Made by a program: the position numbers and the translations under genes. Under the pieces are notes generated by a model that had not been told where the DNA came from, did no database searches, and saw only the letters and a list, made by a program, of their open reading frames with translations. This document shows positions 41,241 through 50,509 of a stretch of DNA of 63,472 nt, piece by piece. The DNA comes from Pedosphaera sp. (lineage in GTDB: Bacteria; Verrucomicrobiota; Verrucomicrobiia; Limisphaerales; UBA1096): the NCBI GenBank assembly GCA_022451065.1, contig JAKUOU010000023.1:1-63472 (forward strand), written 5' to 3'. Each line of letters begins with the position of its first letter. Position 1 is the stretch's first letter.

Positions 41241-43418
41241 TTACTCTTCTGAGTCGTCGTTGGTGTCCGGCCCTTCCCCACCCTCTTCATCGTCGCTGAA
41301 CTCGGCCTTGCGCTCCTCCATCGCAGCCTTGCGCGAGAGCTTGACGCGACCCTTGTCGTCCACGCCGATGCACTTGACCCAGATCTCGTCGCCGTCCTTG
41401 ACGATATCCTCGGTCTTCTTGACGCGGAAGTTAGCCAACTCGCTGATGTGCACAAGACCGTCCTTGCCAGGCAACACCTCAACAAAACAGCCGAAGTCCT
41501 TGATGGAAACAACCTTGCCCCGGTAAAGCTTGCCAACCTCTACCTCGGCTGTGATGCCTTCGATGCAATCCTTGGCCACCTGCAATCCCTCGGCTGACAT
41601 GGAGTATACCAAAACGCGGCCGTCGTCCTCGATGTTGATCTCGCAACCGGACTCCTCGACAATTCGCTTGATGTTCTTGCCGCCTGGGCCGATCAACTCG
41701 CCGATCTTCGAAGGGTCGATAGGGATGGTGACAATTCGCGGCGCGTAGGGGCTCATTTCTTCACGCTCCTTGGCCAGACAACCGCCCATGTTGGCGAGAA
41801 TCTCGGTGCGGGCCGTCTTGGCCTTGGCGATGGCCTCCTCCATAATAGACTGTGGGATGCCGTGCAGCTTGAGGTCGAGTTGGAATCCGGTGATACCCTG
41901 GTCGGTTCCAGCGATTTTGCAGTCCATGTCGCAGAATGCGTCCTCCCACCCGATGATGTCTGTGAGCAGCTTGTACGCCTCGATCTCCTTGTTGTCGTTG
42001 GTGCGCGTGCAAAGGCCGATACTGATGCCGGCCACGGAACGCTTCAACGGGACACCTGCATCAAGCAGCGCCAATGTGCCGCTGCAGACGGCGGCCATCG
42101 ACGTGGAACCGTTGGACTCCATAATCTCCGCGGTGATACGCACCGCATACGGGAAATCCTCGATGTTCGGGATGACCGGTGCAATGGAACGTTCGGCCAG
42201 TGCGCCATGACCAATCTCACGACGGCCAGGTCCCATGATGCGACCGGTTTCCCCGACGGAAAAGTTCGGGAAGTTGTAGTGCAACATGAACCGCTTCTCG
42301 TTCGGGCCTCCGGTGTAGGCGTCGTACGATTGCGTATCATCGGTCGTGCCCAGTGTGACCAGCGACAAGCCCTGCGTTTCACCACGGGCAAAAAGACCCG
42401 AGCCGTGGGTGCGGGGGATCATGCCGGCCTCGCTAATGAGTTGGCGCATGTCATCAAAGCCGCGACCGTCGAGTCGCTTGCCATCGTCGAGCACCAGCTT
42501 GCGCACGGCAGCTTTTTGAATGCTGTAAAACGCCTCACCGACAATGAAGCCTGTGATGTTTTCATCGCCAAATTTCTCGATGAGTTTTTCCTCCATCTCA
42601 TCCTTGAGGGCGTTGCACGCAGCCTCGCGCTCCAACTTGGCCTGAATAAGCAACGCATCAGTGATACGGCCTGAGATGATCTCTTCCGCCTCCTCTTGCA
42701 CGTCTGGCTCGACCACTCGGGGGGTGAATTCGCGCTTGGCTTTCCCGACCGCAGCGCACAATTCCTTCTGTGCCGCGATGAGCGGCGCGATCGAATCCTG
42801 GCCGAACTTCAGTGCCTCGAGAAAATCGGCTTCCGGGATTTCGTCGGCAGAACCCTCGAACATGACCATGTTCGACTCATTGCCGACATAAACCAGATCG
42901 AGGTCGCTTAACTCCATTTGTTCATGGGTCGGGTTGGCCACAAACTCGCCGCCGACTCGTCCGACGCGAACCGCACCGATCGGCCCGGCGAACGGCAGGT
43001 CGCTGATCATCAGCGCTGCTGAAGCGCCGTTGATTGACAGGATATCCGAGTCGTTTTCCCCGTCTGCGCTGAGCAGCAGGGTCTGGATCTGCACCTCATT
43101 GAAATACCCCTTGGGGAACAGTGGGCGAATCGGGCGATCCGTGACGCGACACGTGAGGATTTCCTTCTCAGAGGGGCGGCCTTCGCGTTTGAAGAAACCG
43201 CCGGGAAAACGACCAGCAGCAGCGGCCTTTTCACGGTAATCGACCGTGAGCGGGAAAAAGTCCAGGCCCGGACGGGGCTTGGACGATCCACAGGCTGCCA
43301 CCAGAACGATGGTGTCTCCGAGTTGGACGGTTACTGAGCCGTCCGCTTGTTTGGCTATTTTGCCGGATTCAATATGAATCTCTGCACCGCCAACGTTGGC
43401 GGTTACTTTATGTGACAT
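41241..43418 (-). CDS. pnp: polyribonucleotide nucleotidyltransferase (PNPase)
   Basis: 3'-to-5' phosphorolytic exoribonuclease of RNA turnover, trimeric. The 725 residues contain the first RNase PH core (VADYRE-type [25 protein letters not shown]), the alpha-helical domain (about 210-310), the second core with [38 protein letters not shown] and TDQGITG, then a KH domain ([19 protein letters not shown]) and an S1 domain ([28 protein letters not shown]). The tail is acidic ([17 protein letters not shown]). It follows rpsO in the classic rpsO-pnp order, with a 235-base spacer. A strong terminator follows. Autoregulation by a leader hairpin as in E. coli is possible but not visible. Confidence 0.98.
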   Translation of the reverse strand: MSHKVTANVGGAEIHIESGKIAKQADGSVTVQLGDTIVLVAACGSSKPRPGLDFFPLTVDYREKAAAAGRFPGGFFKREGRPSEKEILTCRVTDRPIRPLFPKGYFNEVQIQTLLLSADGENDSDILSINGASAALMISDLPFAGPIGAVRVGRVGGEFVANPTHEQMELSDLDLVYVGNESNMVMFEGSADEIPEADFLEALKFGQDSIAPLIAAQKELCAAVGKAKREFTPRVVEPDVQEEAEEIISGRITDALLIQAKLEREAACNALKDEMEEKLIEKFGDENITGFIVGEAFYSIQKAAVRKLVLDDGKRLDGRGFDDMRQLISEAGMIPRTHGSGLFARGETQGLSLVTLGTTDDTQSYDAYTGGPNEKRFMLHYNFPNFSVGETGRIMGPGRREIGHGALAERSIAPVIPNIEDFPYAVRITAEIMESNGSTSMAAVCSGTLALLDAGVPLKRSVAGISIGLCTRTNDNKEIEAYKLLTDIIGWEDAFCDMDCKIAGTDQGITGFQLDLKLHGIPQSIMEEAIAKAKTARTEILANMGGCLAKEREEMSPYAPRIVTIPIDPSKIGELIGPGGKNIKRIVEESGCEINIEDDGRVLVYSMSAEGLQVAKDCIEGITAEVEVGKLYRGKVVSIKDFGCFVEVLPGKDGLVHISELANFRVKKTEDIVKDGDEIWVKCIGVDDKGRVKLSRKAAMEERKAEFSDDEEGGEGPDTNDDSEE

Positions 43419-43653
43419 GTTTATCTTTCCGTAATGTCACGCCCGCTGGCACGGAGAACTTCACTCAAACTCCCGGGAGGTCGGAGGGCTGAATGAAATG
43501 CTCAGAACCAACAAACGCGACGATTCATGCGGCTCAGTCTAGGGCAACAGGGGATCGGGCCGCGATTTCCAATCCGCCGGGTGGATAATTTCCGCCGGCA
43601 TGGCGTTGCCAAAAATTTCGCTGAAAAGAAAGGTCGAATTAACCCGCGCAACT

Positions 43654-43911
43654 CTAGTGCCTCAGCTTGAGGCGCTGGGTCAATGAGCGATACCGGTTCG
43701 CGTCGTGGCGGTGGACATAGTCCAGCAGGCGACGACGGCGACCCACCATCATGAGTAGGCCGCGCCGTGAGGCGTGATCCTTCTTGTTGATCTTCAGGTG
43801 CTCGGTCAAGTGGTTGATGCGCTCTGTCAACAGCGCTATCTGGACATCCGCCGAACCGGTGTCCGTCTCGTGAAGGCGATATCCTTCGATTGTGTTGGCC
43901 TTCTCTTCCAT
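43654..43911 (-). CDS. rpsO: 30S ribosomal protein S15
   Basis: Binds 16S rRNA early in small-subunit assembly. From ATG 43911 the protein has 85 residues: [20 protein letters not shown], then [33 protein letters not shown] and RRRRLLDYV, all diagnostic for S15. An in-frame ATG at 43989 would add 26 residues not found in S15; I reject it, though the ribosome-binding site (AAAGGA) sits unusually close to the chosen ATG. pnp follows on the same strand. Confidence 0.95.
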   Translation of the reverse strand: MEEKANTIEGYRLHETDTGSADVQIALLTERINHLTEHLKINKKDHASRRGLLMMVGRRRRLLDYVHRHDANRYRSLTQRLKLRH

Positions 43912-44119
43912 TCCTTTCAATCTCTTTGCCTCTTTTCTCTTCTCGAAAAGGCGGGGCAAACTACCAGCAAAATCCTTGTTGTAAAGCACTTTAATCCTGT
44001 TTTTTTAGGATTTCCGGGCTGTTCCTGCCCCCGTGCTTGACCAAACCGAGGACGACTGTTTCCCACATCTAGCCAAAACGCAATATTGACCCCCGACAGG
44101 TGAATCCTACACTCCGCGC

Positions 44120-47100
44120 GTGCAATTCAAGCAATTGACACTGTGTAGTTTGCTTCTCGTGGCCATTTCGACCAAGGGGGAGAGCCTCGTCGGCAATTAT
44201 TCCACCTGGAAATATCTTGGAGGCACAAAGGAGGCTTCCAACCCGCCCAACGCCTGGCGGATGCCGGATTTCGACGCCGCCCATTGGAAAGAGGGCCGTT
44301 CCGGCTTCAGCATCGGCTATGGTAGATACGATGCCCCCACGACACTTTGGGAAATGCCGGGAAAATACCACTCTCTTTTCCTACGTAAGAAATTCAAACT
44401 GCAGGATACCGAATGGATAAAGTCGCTAGTGATGCGGGTCGATTACCGCGATGGTTTCGTCGCCTATCTGAACGGCACCGAGATAGCTCGGCGTGGCCTG
44501 GCTGGTGAACCCGGCCAAGCGGTTCCATTCAACGCCTTAGCAACTCTTCACTACCGCGGTAACCCGGAATTGATCGACCTCGAGCCATACAAAATGCTCC
44601 TTGAGAGGGGAGAGAATATTCTCGCTGTTCAGGCGCACGACAACGCCGTTAACGCCTATGGGTTTGCGTTTCATGTTGAGTTATTGGCTAATATCGTACG
44701 CGGTCCGTTTATCGAAAGCACCACAACGACCGATACCAAGATTGCCTGGCAAACCCACAAGCCCACCACCTCCGTTGTCGAGTACGGGCCGACGACAGCG
44801 CTTGGCCAGCAGATCGAGAGTGAAATGCTGACGACCGACCATGTGCTGCAACTCATCGGCCTCGAGCCGAACACAACCTACCATTACCGGGTCGGGGGTG
44901 TTGCCGAGGATAACCCGCGTTTCTCGAAAACCACATCGTTCAAGACCCTGAAGCCCAGCGGACCCGTCCGGTTGATGCTGCTTGGCGACTCTGGCAGTGG
45001 CAACCTTCTTCAACACAAGTTTGCCGAGGTGATCCGCGACAACCAACCGGACGCCATCCTGCACGCCGGTGACATCGTTTATGATTTCAAATCTGGCCCT
45101 CCAAATTACTATCCAGATTTTCGCCATTTCAGCGTCTATAAGGAGCACATGAAATCTGTGCCCTACTTTACAACTATAGGAAACCATGAACTCTACTACG
45201 GCGATACCGCCTACCTAAACACATTCCACCTGCCAACAAACAATCTGCCTTCCCTCGGTTTGAAACCTCCAAATCTGGAATACCCTTTTTCTGGCACGGA
45301 ACATTTCTACTCGTTCGACGTCGGCGACGTGCACGTCTCGGTGCTTTATAACCCGTGGTATGCACACCACAACTTTTCCAAGGACACCAACCAACTCCAC
45401 TGGCTGACCAATGATCTGGCCACCACCTCAAAACCGTGGAAGCTACTCCTTGGGCACTTTCCGGTCGCATCCTCGGCAAGTCACGGATGGAGCGATTACA
45501 ACGCCAATGCGCTTCCTGACAGTATTGATTTCGGAAACACCATCTACCCGATTGTCTCCAAGTACAAAGTGGACATGATGCTGGCAGGGCACTCCCACAC
45601 GTTTGAAAAATTCAACCCGGTCGCCGGCTGCATCTCGGTCGTCTGCGGTTCGAGTTCTGCAGGATATCCATTTTACAGATTCTATCCTGGTTCTTCACAG
45701 TTTTGGGGAACCCCAAATAGCTTCGTAGCGCGTATTTCCATCAACGGTGATCAACTCAAACTCGATGGCCTAGACCCTGACGGCAAGGTGATAGACTGGC
45801 TCGTGATAAACAAAAAACCAACTGAGCGCGACTGGTGGGACTCGGCTTGGCATTCGCCACAGATCGAGTCATCCCAAAATAATGATGAGGGTAAAAATAT
45901 TCAGGGGCAGATATTCGATCTGATCGGCGAACCAATCCCCACCATCAGCGGCGAAAACGCCAACCTTGGCCAGGTTCGCGTCAACAACGATCGCACCCAT
46001 CTCTACATCGGCTTCGAGCAGGCGATGATTGGGCCCAACCAAAACATCTTCCTGTTCATCGAGTCACCCAGGCAGGACGGTGTCGCCAACCTGGCGGGGC
46101 TCGGCAACGGCAAGGTGGAATTCAGCGGCGAGGGCGCCAACGGGCTCGACTTCCTTCAAAACCTAACCTTCACCAACTTCAAACCAAGTATTGCAGCGAT
46201 CCTCGGCGACGAAAAGGCGGACAGCCAGGCACGGTTCTTCGCACGGCCCGGCTTTACGATCAGGATTTCCGAGGGTGACCCACCGAATGACACTGTCCGG
46301 ATCGTCCCCTTCCCGCTCGGTCAGGGCATGTTTAATCTGGACGAAAACTTCAGCGACGTGGCCGCTGCACGTTTCCAACAGTTCAATCGTTCGCCGCAGT
46401 TGTCTCATCCAAGGGAGTGGACCGATGCCAACTTCTATGAAAGCGACGCCAACTTCATCGAGTTGGCCATCCCCTACTCTGCCCTAGGTGATCTGCAACC
46501 GGGAGACGAAATCACGATCGGCGCGGTCGTCGGCACGGCCGGCATCAATCCCCATCCGCTCTACCAGCACCGCCAACTTGACTCTACATACCTGGGTAAA
46601 AACCTGACGGTCGACCAGAATGTTTATTACCGGCTCGAGGGCCTGAAAGTGCGCCTGTCCATCGACCTCGACCCGGACAACGACGGGTTGCTCACCTCCC
46701 GCGAACTGGAACTCGGCACTGATCCGGACAAGCGCGACACCGACGGCGACCTGCTGCCGGACGGCTGGGAGGTAGCCCGTGGCCTCGACCCGCTCCAGCA
46801 CGGCGGAGACGCGGCGTTAGCGCTCGACCCCGATGCCGATGGCATGAGCAGCGCCGATGAACTGGCGGCCGGCACCGACCCGCTCGACGGGCGCTCCTAC
46901 TTTACCCTGACTATCGACTCGAGCGCTGAAGGCATTCGCCTGCACTGGCGCGCCATCCCCGGTGCCACTTATCAGGTCATCACATCGGATCATGTGAGCG
47001 GCCCGTACCAGGCGTATGGCCAAGCGCAAAAACACGAAGGCCAAGCGGCGGCCGGAATGAAACAGCTATTGGACTGGCCGCTCGCCCCTGCCCCGGACAA

Positions 47101-47152
47101 ACCCAAAAAATCTGCAGCTTTCTTTCGACTACAATTGACCCCCAAGCAATGA
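44120..47152 (+). CDS. large secreted metallophosphoesterase with calcium-type repeats, 1010 aa
   Basis: Start GTG 44120; residues 1-22 look like a signal peptide. Regions: a jelly-roll-like N-terminal domain (about 25-195) with WRMPDFDAAHWKEGRSGF and FLRKKF; a fibronectin-type domain (about 200-280) ending TFKTLKPSGP; a metallophosphoesterase domain with LLGDSGSG (about 288), HAGDIVYDF, GNHELYYG and AGHSHTFE (about 490); a region of no recognised family (about 570-820); and thrombospondin-3-like Asp-rich repeats (about 850-925: DLDPDNDG, DPDKRDTDGD, ALDPDADGMS). A C-terminal domain of about 85 residues closes the protein. It is probably an extracellular phosphatase or nuclease stabilised by calcium. 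The downstream DUF192 gene overlaps its stop as ATGA. Confidence 0.87.
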   Translation: MQFKQLTLCSLLLVAISTKGESLVGNYSTWKYLGGTKEASNPPNAWRMPDFDAAHWKEGRSGFSIGYGRYDAPTTLWEMPGKYHSLFLRKKFKLQDTEWIKSLVMRVDYRDGFVAYLNGTEIARRGLAGEPGQAVPFNALATLHYRGNPELIDLEPYKMLLERGENILAVQAHDNAVNAYGFAFHVELLANIVRGPFIESTTTTDTKIAWQTHKPTTSVVEYGPTTALGQQIESEMLTTDHVLQLIGLEPNTTYHYRVGGVAEDNPRFSKTTSFKTLKPSGPVRLMLLGDSGSGNLLQHKFAEVIRDNQPDAILHAGDIVYDFKSGPPNYYPDFRHFSVYKEHMKSVPYFTTIGNHELYYGDTAYLNTFHLPTNNLPSLGLKPPNLEYPFSGTEHFYSFDVGDVHVSVLYNPWYAHHNFSKDTNQLHWLTNDLATTSKPWKLLLGHFPVASSASHGWSDYNANALPDSIDFGNTIYPIVSKYKVDMMLAGHSHTFEKFNPVAGCISVVCGSSSAGYPFYRFYPGSSQFWGTPNSFVARISINGDQLKLDGLDPDGKVIDWLVINKKPTERDWWDSAWHSPQIESSQNNDEGKNIQGQIFDLIGEPIPTISGENANLGQVRVNNDRTHLYIGFEQAMIGPNQNIFLFIESPRQDGVANLAGLGNGKVEFSGEGANGLDFLQNLTFTNFKPSIAAILGDEKADSQARFFARPGFTIRISEGDPPNDTVRIVPFPLGQGMFNLDENFSDVAAARFQQFNRSPQLSHPREWTDANFYESDANFIELAIPYSALGDLQPGDEITIGAVVGTAGINPHPLYQHRQLDSTYLGKNLTVDQNVYYRLEGLKVRLSIDLDPDNDGLLTSRELELGTDPDKRDTDGDLLPDGWEVARGLDPLQHGGDAALALDPDADGMSSADELAAGTDPLDGRSYFTLTIDSSAEGIRLHWRAIPGATYQVITSDHVSGPYQAYGQAQKHEGQAAAGMKQLLDWPLAPAPDKPKKSAAFFRLQLTPKQ

Positions 47153-47694
47153 AACACACATTGACCTCGAAATTTGCCCGGTTGCTTGGGCTAGCCGCCC
47201 TACTCCTGACCGGCGGTTGCGAAAAAGAAAAGCCAGACATGCCCCTTAATACTGCAGTACTTAATCCGCCCGCCACCGCCGAGAATAGCCGGGCGCAGCC
47301 CCGGCTAAAGACAATCAAACTCTACCTCGGCTCGGCCGAGTTGACCGTCGAGATCGCCGACGAAAACCACGAACGCCAAGCCGGCATGATGCACCGCACG
47401 ACGATGCCGGAGAACGAAGGCATGCTCTTCGTTTTTCCCTACCCTCACCAGAGCGGCTTTTGGATGAAGAACACCATCGTGCCGCTGTCGATCGCCTACA
47501 TCGACCCCGCCAGCCGCGTGATCGAGATCCACGACATGCAACCCGGCAACACCAAGCCGGTCGAGTCGCGCTCAGCCCGCGTCCAGTACGCGCTGGAAGT
47601 CAACCAGGGCTGGTTCGCCAAAAACGGCATCAAGCCCGGTGCGGTCCTAGCCACCGACCACGGCTCACTCGCGGTCTCGGTTCAGAGCAAGTAA
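47149..47694 (+). CDS. DUF192 domain lipoprotein
   Basis: Lipoprotein signal with lipobox LTGGC (Cys about residue 24). The DUF192 domain spans about 60-180: IKLYLGSAELTVEIADENHERQAGMMHRTTMPENEGMLFVFPYP, then FWMKNTIVPLSIAYIDPASRVIEIHDM and YALEVNQGWFAKNGIKPGAVL. The family is small and widely conserved; its function is unknown. The ATG overlaps the stop of the metallophosphoesterase gene (47149-47152), so the two are translationally coupled. Confidence 0.9.
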   Translation: MKHTLTSKFARLLGLAALLLTGGCEKEKPDMPLNTAVLNPPATAENSRAQPRLKTIKLYLGSAELTVEIADENHERQAGMMHRTTMPENEGMLFVFPYPHQSGFWMKNTIVPLSIAYIDPASRVIEIHDMQPGNTKPVESRSARVQYALEVNQGWFAKNGIKPGAVLATDHGSLAVSVQSK

Positions 47695-47740
47695 GCCGCT
47701 GGCATTGACTTGGACCCGGTTTTGGGCACAATCCCGGCGG

Positions 47741-48520
47741 ATGAATGACGACATCTCAAGAGTCCTCGAAAACTGGGACTACCGCCTCGGCAGGGTGGAT
47801 GCGCGCCGGGTTAAAGATGAGGATGGCGTGGAGAAGCTGCAGCTTCGGATCGACCTCGGCCTGCTGCAGATGAACGCCCAGTTTCGCCCCGACGGCAAGC
47901 GACCGTTTGGACACCCCACCCTGCTGGACCACTTCCTGATCCGCCTCGAAAAGCACCGTGAGAAAAACGGCGGTGAGGACGACGACTTCACCATCAGCCC
48001 CGACGAATGCGCCAAACTCCAACAGGAAGCCATCCAGTATCATCACCGCAGCATTTGCAACTTCGAGCTTGAGGATTACGAGGCCGTCGAGCGCGACACG
48101 GAGCACATCCTCGAGTTGCTCGACTTCGTGCAAGACTTCGCCTCGCAGGATGAGATCGGTCAAAGCTTCCAGCAATTCCGTCCTCAGACAATCATGATGC
48201 AGGTTCGAGCCGTCGGCACCGAATTGATCGCTGCAAACAATTATGAGGCCGCCATCGAGGAAATCACCGCCGCGATCAACGACCTCAACCTCTTCTACAC
48301 CGAAATGGGTCGAGAGGAAATGGTGGACAATAGCATGGAGGTTCAATCCCTGTGCGAGTGGCTAAAGGATGTTGAGAAAGAAGCTGCCGATAAAAAGCCG
48401 GTGACCCAGGGCGAAAAACTCCAGCACAAGCTTAACAAAGCCATTGAGCAGGAGGATTACGAGGCCGCCGCCAAGCTGCGCGACCAGCTCAGCAAGCTCG
48501 CCGATAAAAAGAAGGACTGA
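47741..48520 (+). CDS. UVR-motif protein, 259 aa
   Basis: Start ATG 47741 (MNDDISRVLENWDYR). The protein is soluble, strongly acidic and mostly alpha-helical, with a middle region of tetratricopeptide-like helices (YEAVERDTEHILELLDFV, AANNYEAAIEEITAAINDL). The last 35 residues are a UvrB/UvrC interaction motif (LQHKLNKAIEQEDYEAAAKLRDQL), also found in ClpC-adaptor McsA and in other proteins. It is not UvrB or UvrC itself. The N-terminal segment (LRIDLGLLQMNAQFRPDGKRPFG) has no family I recognise. RidA follows 126 bases downstream. Confidence 0.8.
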   Translation: MNDDISRVLENWDYRLGRVDARRVKDEDGVEKLQLRIDLGLLQMNAQFRPDGKRPFGHPTLLDHFLIRLEKHREKNGGEDDDFTISPDECAKLQQEAIQYHHRSICNFELEDYEAVERDTEHILELLDFVQDFASQDEIGQSFQQFRPQTIMMQVRAVGTELIAANNYEAAIEEITAAINDLNLFYTEMGREEMVDNSMEVQSLCEWLKDVEKEAADKKPVTQGEKLQHKLNKAIEQEDYEAAAKLRDQLSKLADKKKD

Positions 48521-48646
48521 CCCAGCGCACGGCTCTTGGGACTTCGTTGTCGACTATGGTGGCGCTCAAAAGCGCTTGCCCAAAAAAACTTGTCCATTCA
48601 CGGGGCTTCCATAAAGCTGCCGCACCCCGAGCTGTCACAAGACAAC

Positions 48647-49108
48647 ATGAGTGCAGACGCTAAAATCCAGGAACTCGGCATCGAACTCCCGCCCGCCCCG
48701 GCGCCAATGGGCGTGTACAAGCCGATTGTCATCGCCGGCAGCCTCGCCTATCTCTCCGGCCACGGCCCGGTGCAGCTCGACGGCACGCTGATGACCGGCC
48801 GTGTCGGCGACGATCTCGACCTTGATGCCGGGTATCAATCCGCCCGGCAGGTCGGCCTCACAATGCTCGCCACGCTCCAATCGAACCTCGGCAGCCTCGA
48901 CCGCATCAAACGCGTCATCAAGGTGCTCGGCATGGTCAACTGTACGCCCGACTTCCCCGACCACCCCAAGGTCATCAACGGATGCAGCGAGTTGTTCGCG
49001 CAGGTTTGGGGCGAGGAAAACGGAGTCGGCGCCCGCAGCGCCGTCGGCATGGGCTCGCTTCCCGGCAACATCCCGTCCGAGATCGAGGCCATCTTCGAGA
49101 TCGGCTAG
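48647..49108 (+). CDS. RidA family deaminase (reactive enamine/imine hydrolase)
   Basis: 153 residues from ATG 48647 (MSADAKIQELGIELPPAPAP); the frame to 48536 would add 37 residues outside the family. Conserved RidA features: YLSGHGPVQLDG, a MLATLQSNLGSLDRIKRVIKVLGMVN helix-strand unit, PDFPDHPKVINGCSELFAQVWGE and GARSAVGMGSLPGN with the Arg needed for enamine hydrolysis. RidA clears 2-aminoacrylate made by PLP enzymes from serine. It is six bases upstream of a PLP enzyme of the D-serine dehydratase/D-threonine aldolase family, a neighbour that would make this very compound. Confidence 0.88.
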   Translation: MSADAKIQELGIELPPAPAPMGVYKPIVIAGSLAYLSGHGPVQLDGTLMTGRVGDDLDLDAGYQSARQVGLTMLATLQSNLGSLDRIKRVIKVLGMVNCTPDFPDHPKVINGCSELFAQVWGEENGVGARSAVGMGSLPGNIPSEIEAIFEIG

Positions 49109-49114
49109 GCCCGC

Positions 49115-50224
49115 ATGGCAAACGACTGGCACATACTCGCCAGCCCGGACGAGATCCCCTCGCCCGCCCTTCTGGTTTACCCGGAACGCATCGGGGAAAA
49201 CATACACCGCATGGTCACCGCGCTTGGCCAACCGGAACGACTGCGCACCCATGTCAAGACACACAAGATGGCCGAGGTGGTGCAGATGCAAACCAAGGCC
49301 GGCATCAGCAAGTTCAAGTGCGCCACCATCGCCGAGGCGGAGATGCTTGGCCAGGCGGGAGCCAGAGACGTGCTACTGGCCAATCAACCGGTCGGCCCAA
49401 ATATCGGCCGGCTACTTGGCTTGGCCGGCTGGTTTCGCGACGTTCGTTTTTCCACCATCGCCGACGACGCGGGAGCCGTTGGCTCCCTAGCCGAGGCTGC
49501 CCAGACAACCGGCATCACCCTGCCGGTCTGGCTCGACCTCGATGTGGGAATGGGCCGCACCGGCATTCCGCTTGGCCAAGCGGCAATCACGATCTACAAG
49601 CTGATCGACCAGCTACCCGGAGTCGAGCCGGCGGGGCTGCATCTTTACGACGGACACCTGCACGATAGCGACCCGGCCAAACGCCTGTCGAAGTGGCAGA
49701 TGATGATCGACAAGGTGCATTCGTTCCGCACCGAGCTCGAGACCGCAGGCTTACCAGTGCCGGCTGTGGTTGGAGGTGGCACGCCGACATTTCCATTTCA
49801 CGCGCAGCACACCGACCACGAGTGCAGCCCCGGCACGACACTGCTTTGGGACTTCGGCTATCACGACAGTTTCGACGACCTGGACTACCTCAATGCCGCC
49901 GTGTTGCTCACCCGCGTCATCAGTAAACCGGGCAGCGACTGCATCACGCTGGACCTCGGCCACAAGGCTGTCGCGGCGGAAAATCCGCATCCACGCGTGC
50001 AATTCATCGGCCTCAACAATGCCGAGGCGCTCGTACACAGCGAAGAGCACCTCACCCTCCGCACGACAGACGCTCCAGACTTCAAAGTCGGCGACTGCCT
50101 ATACGGCATTCCGAGGCACATCTGCCCGACCGTCGCGCTTTACGACCGTGCGCATGTGATCCGGGGCGGCAAACTTGCCGACCAATGGCAGGTCACCGCC
50201 CGCGCCCGCAAACTGACATACTGA
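49115..50224 (+). CDS. D-serine dehydratase/D-threonine aldolase-like PLP enzyme (fold-type III)
   Basis: 369 residues. The PLP Lys is in RTHVKTHKMAEVV near residue 50. Then CATIAEAEML, VWLDLDVGMGRTGI, VVGGGTPTFPFH and the C-terminal metal site IPRHICPTVALYD. The HxC pair there resembles the zinc ligands of eukaryotic-type D-serine dehydratase rather than the HxD pair of bacterial D-threonine aldolases, so D-serine ammonia-lyase activity is the better guess. It lies six bases after ridA and six before a small membrane protein of a symporter pair. There is no signal peptide; cytoplasmic. Confidence 0.88.
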   Translation: MANDWHILASPDEIPSPALLVYPERIGENIHRMVTALGQPERLRTHVKTHKMAEVVQMQTKAGISKFKCATIAEAEMLGQAGARDVLLANQPVGPNIGRLLGLAGWFRDVRFSTIADDAGAVGSLAEAAQTTGITLPVWLDLDVGMGRTGIPLGQAAITIYKLIDQLPGVEPAGLHLYDGHLHDSDPAKRLSKWQMMIDKVHSFRTELETAGLPVPAVVGGGTPTFPFHAQHTDHECSPGTTLLWDFGYHDSFDDLDYLNAAVLLTRVISKPGSDCITLDLGHKAVAAENPHPRVQFIGLNNAEALVHSEEHLTLRTTDAPDFKVGDCLYGIPRHICPTVALYDRAHVIRGGKLADQWQVTARARKLTY

Positions 50225-50230
50225 AAACCG

Positions 50231-50509
50231 ATGAGCGATTCCTCCAACGCCGAGACTCGTAGCCTGCATCAAAGCCGCCGCGAGTTGTGGCTCATCCTCA
50301 TGGCCTTGCTGGGGTGCGCGATCTGGGTAATCAGCTACTGCTCCGTCAATGGTTACAACCTCTCACCGGAAGAGGTTTCCACCATACTGGGGTTTCCCGA
50401 CTGGGTGTTCCGGGGTGTCGTGCTACCCTGGATGATCGCCAATATCTTCACCTTCTGGTTTTGCCTGCGCTTCCTGAAAAATGACGAGGATGAGGAGGAA
50501 GCTCCATGA
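50231..50509 (+). CDS. small two-helix membrane protein, probable symporter accessory subunit, 92 aa
   Basis: Two hydrophobic helices (about 19-39 and 64-84), with a conserved-looking stretch between (NGYNLSPEEVSTILGFPDWVFRG) and an acidic C-terminus (KNDEDEEEAP). Such small proteins (YhdT/DUF997-like) are encoded just before sodium:solute symporters. Here the stop overlaps the symporter start as ATGA at 50506-50509. A role in assembly or stability of that symporter is likely but not proven. Confidence 0.78.
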   Translation: MSDSSNAETRSLHQSRRELWLILMALLGCAIWVISYCSVNGYNLSPEEVSTILGFPDWVFRGVVLPWMIANIFTFWFCLRFLKNDEDEEEAP

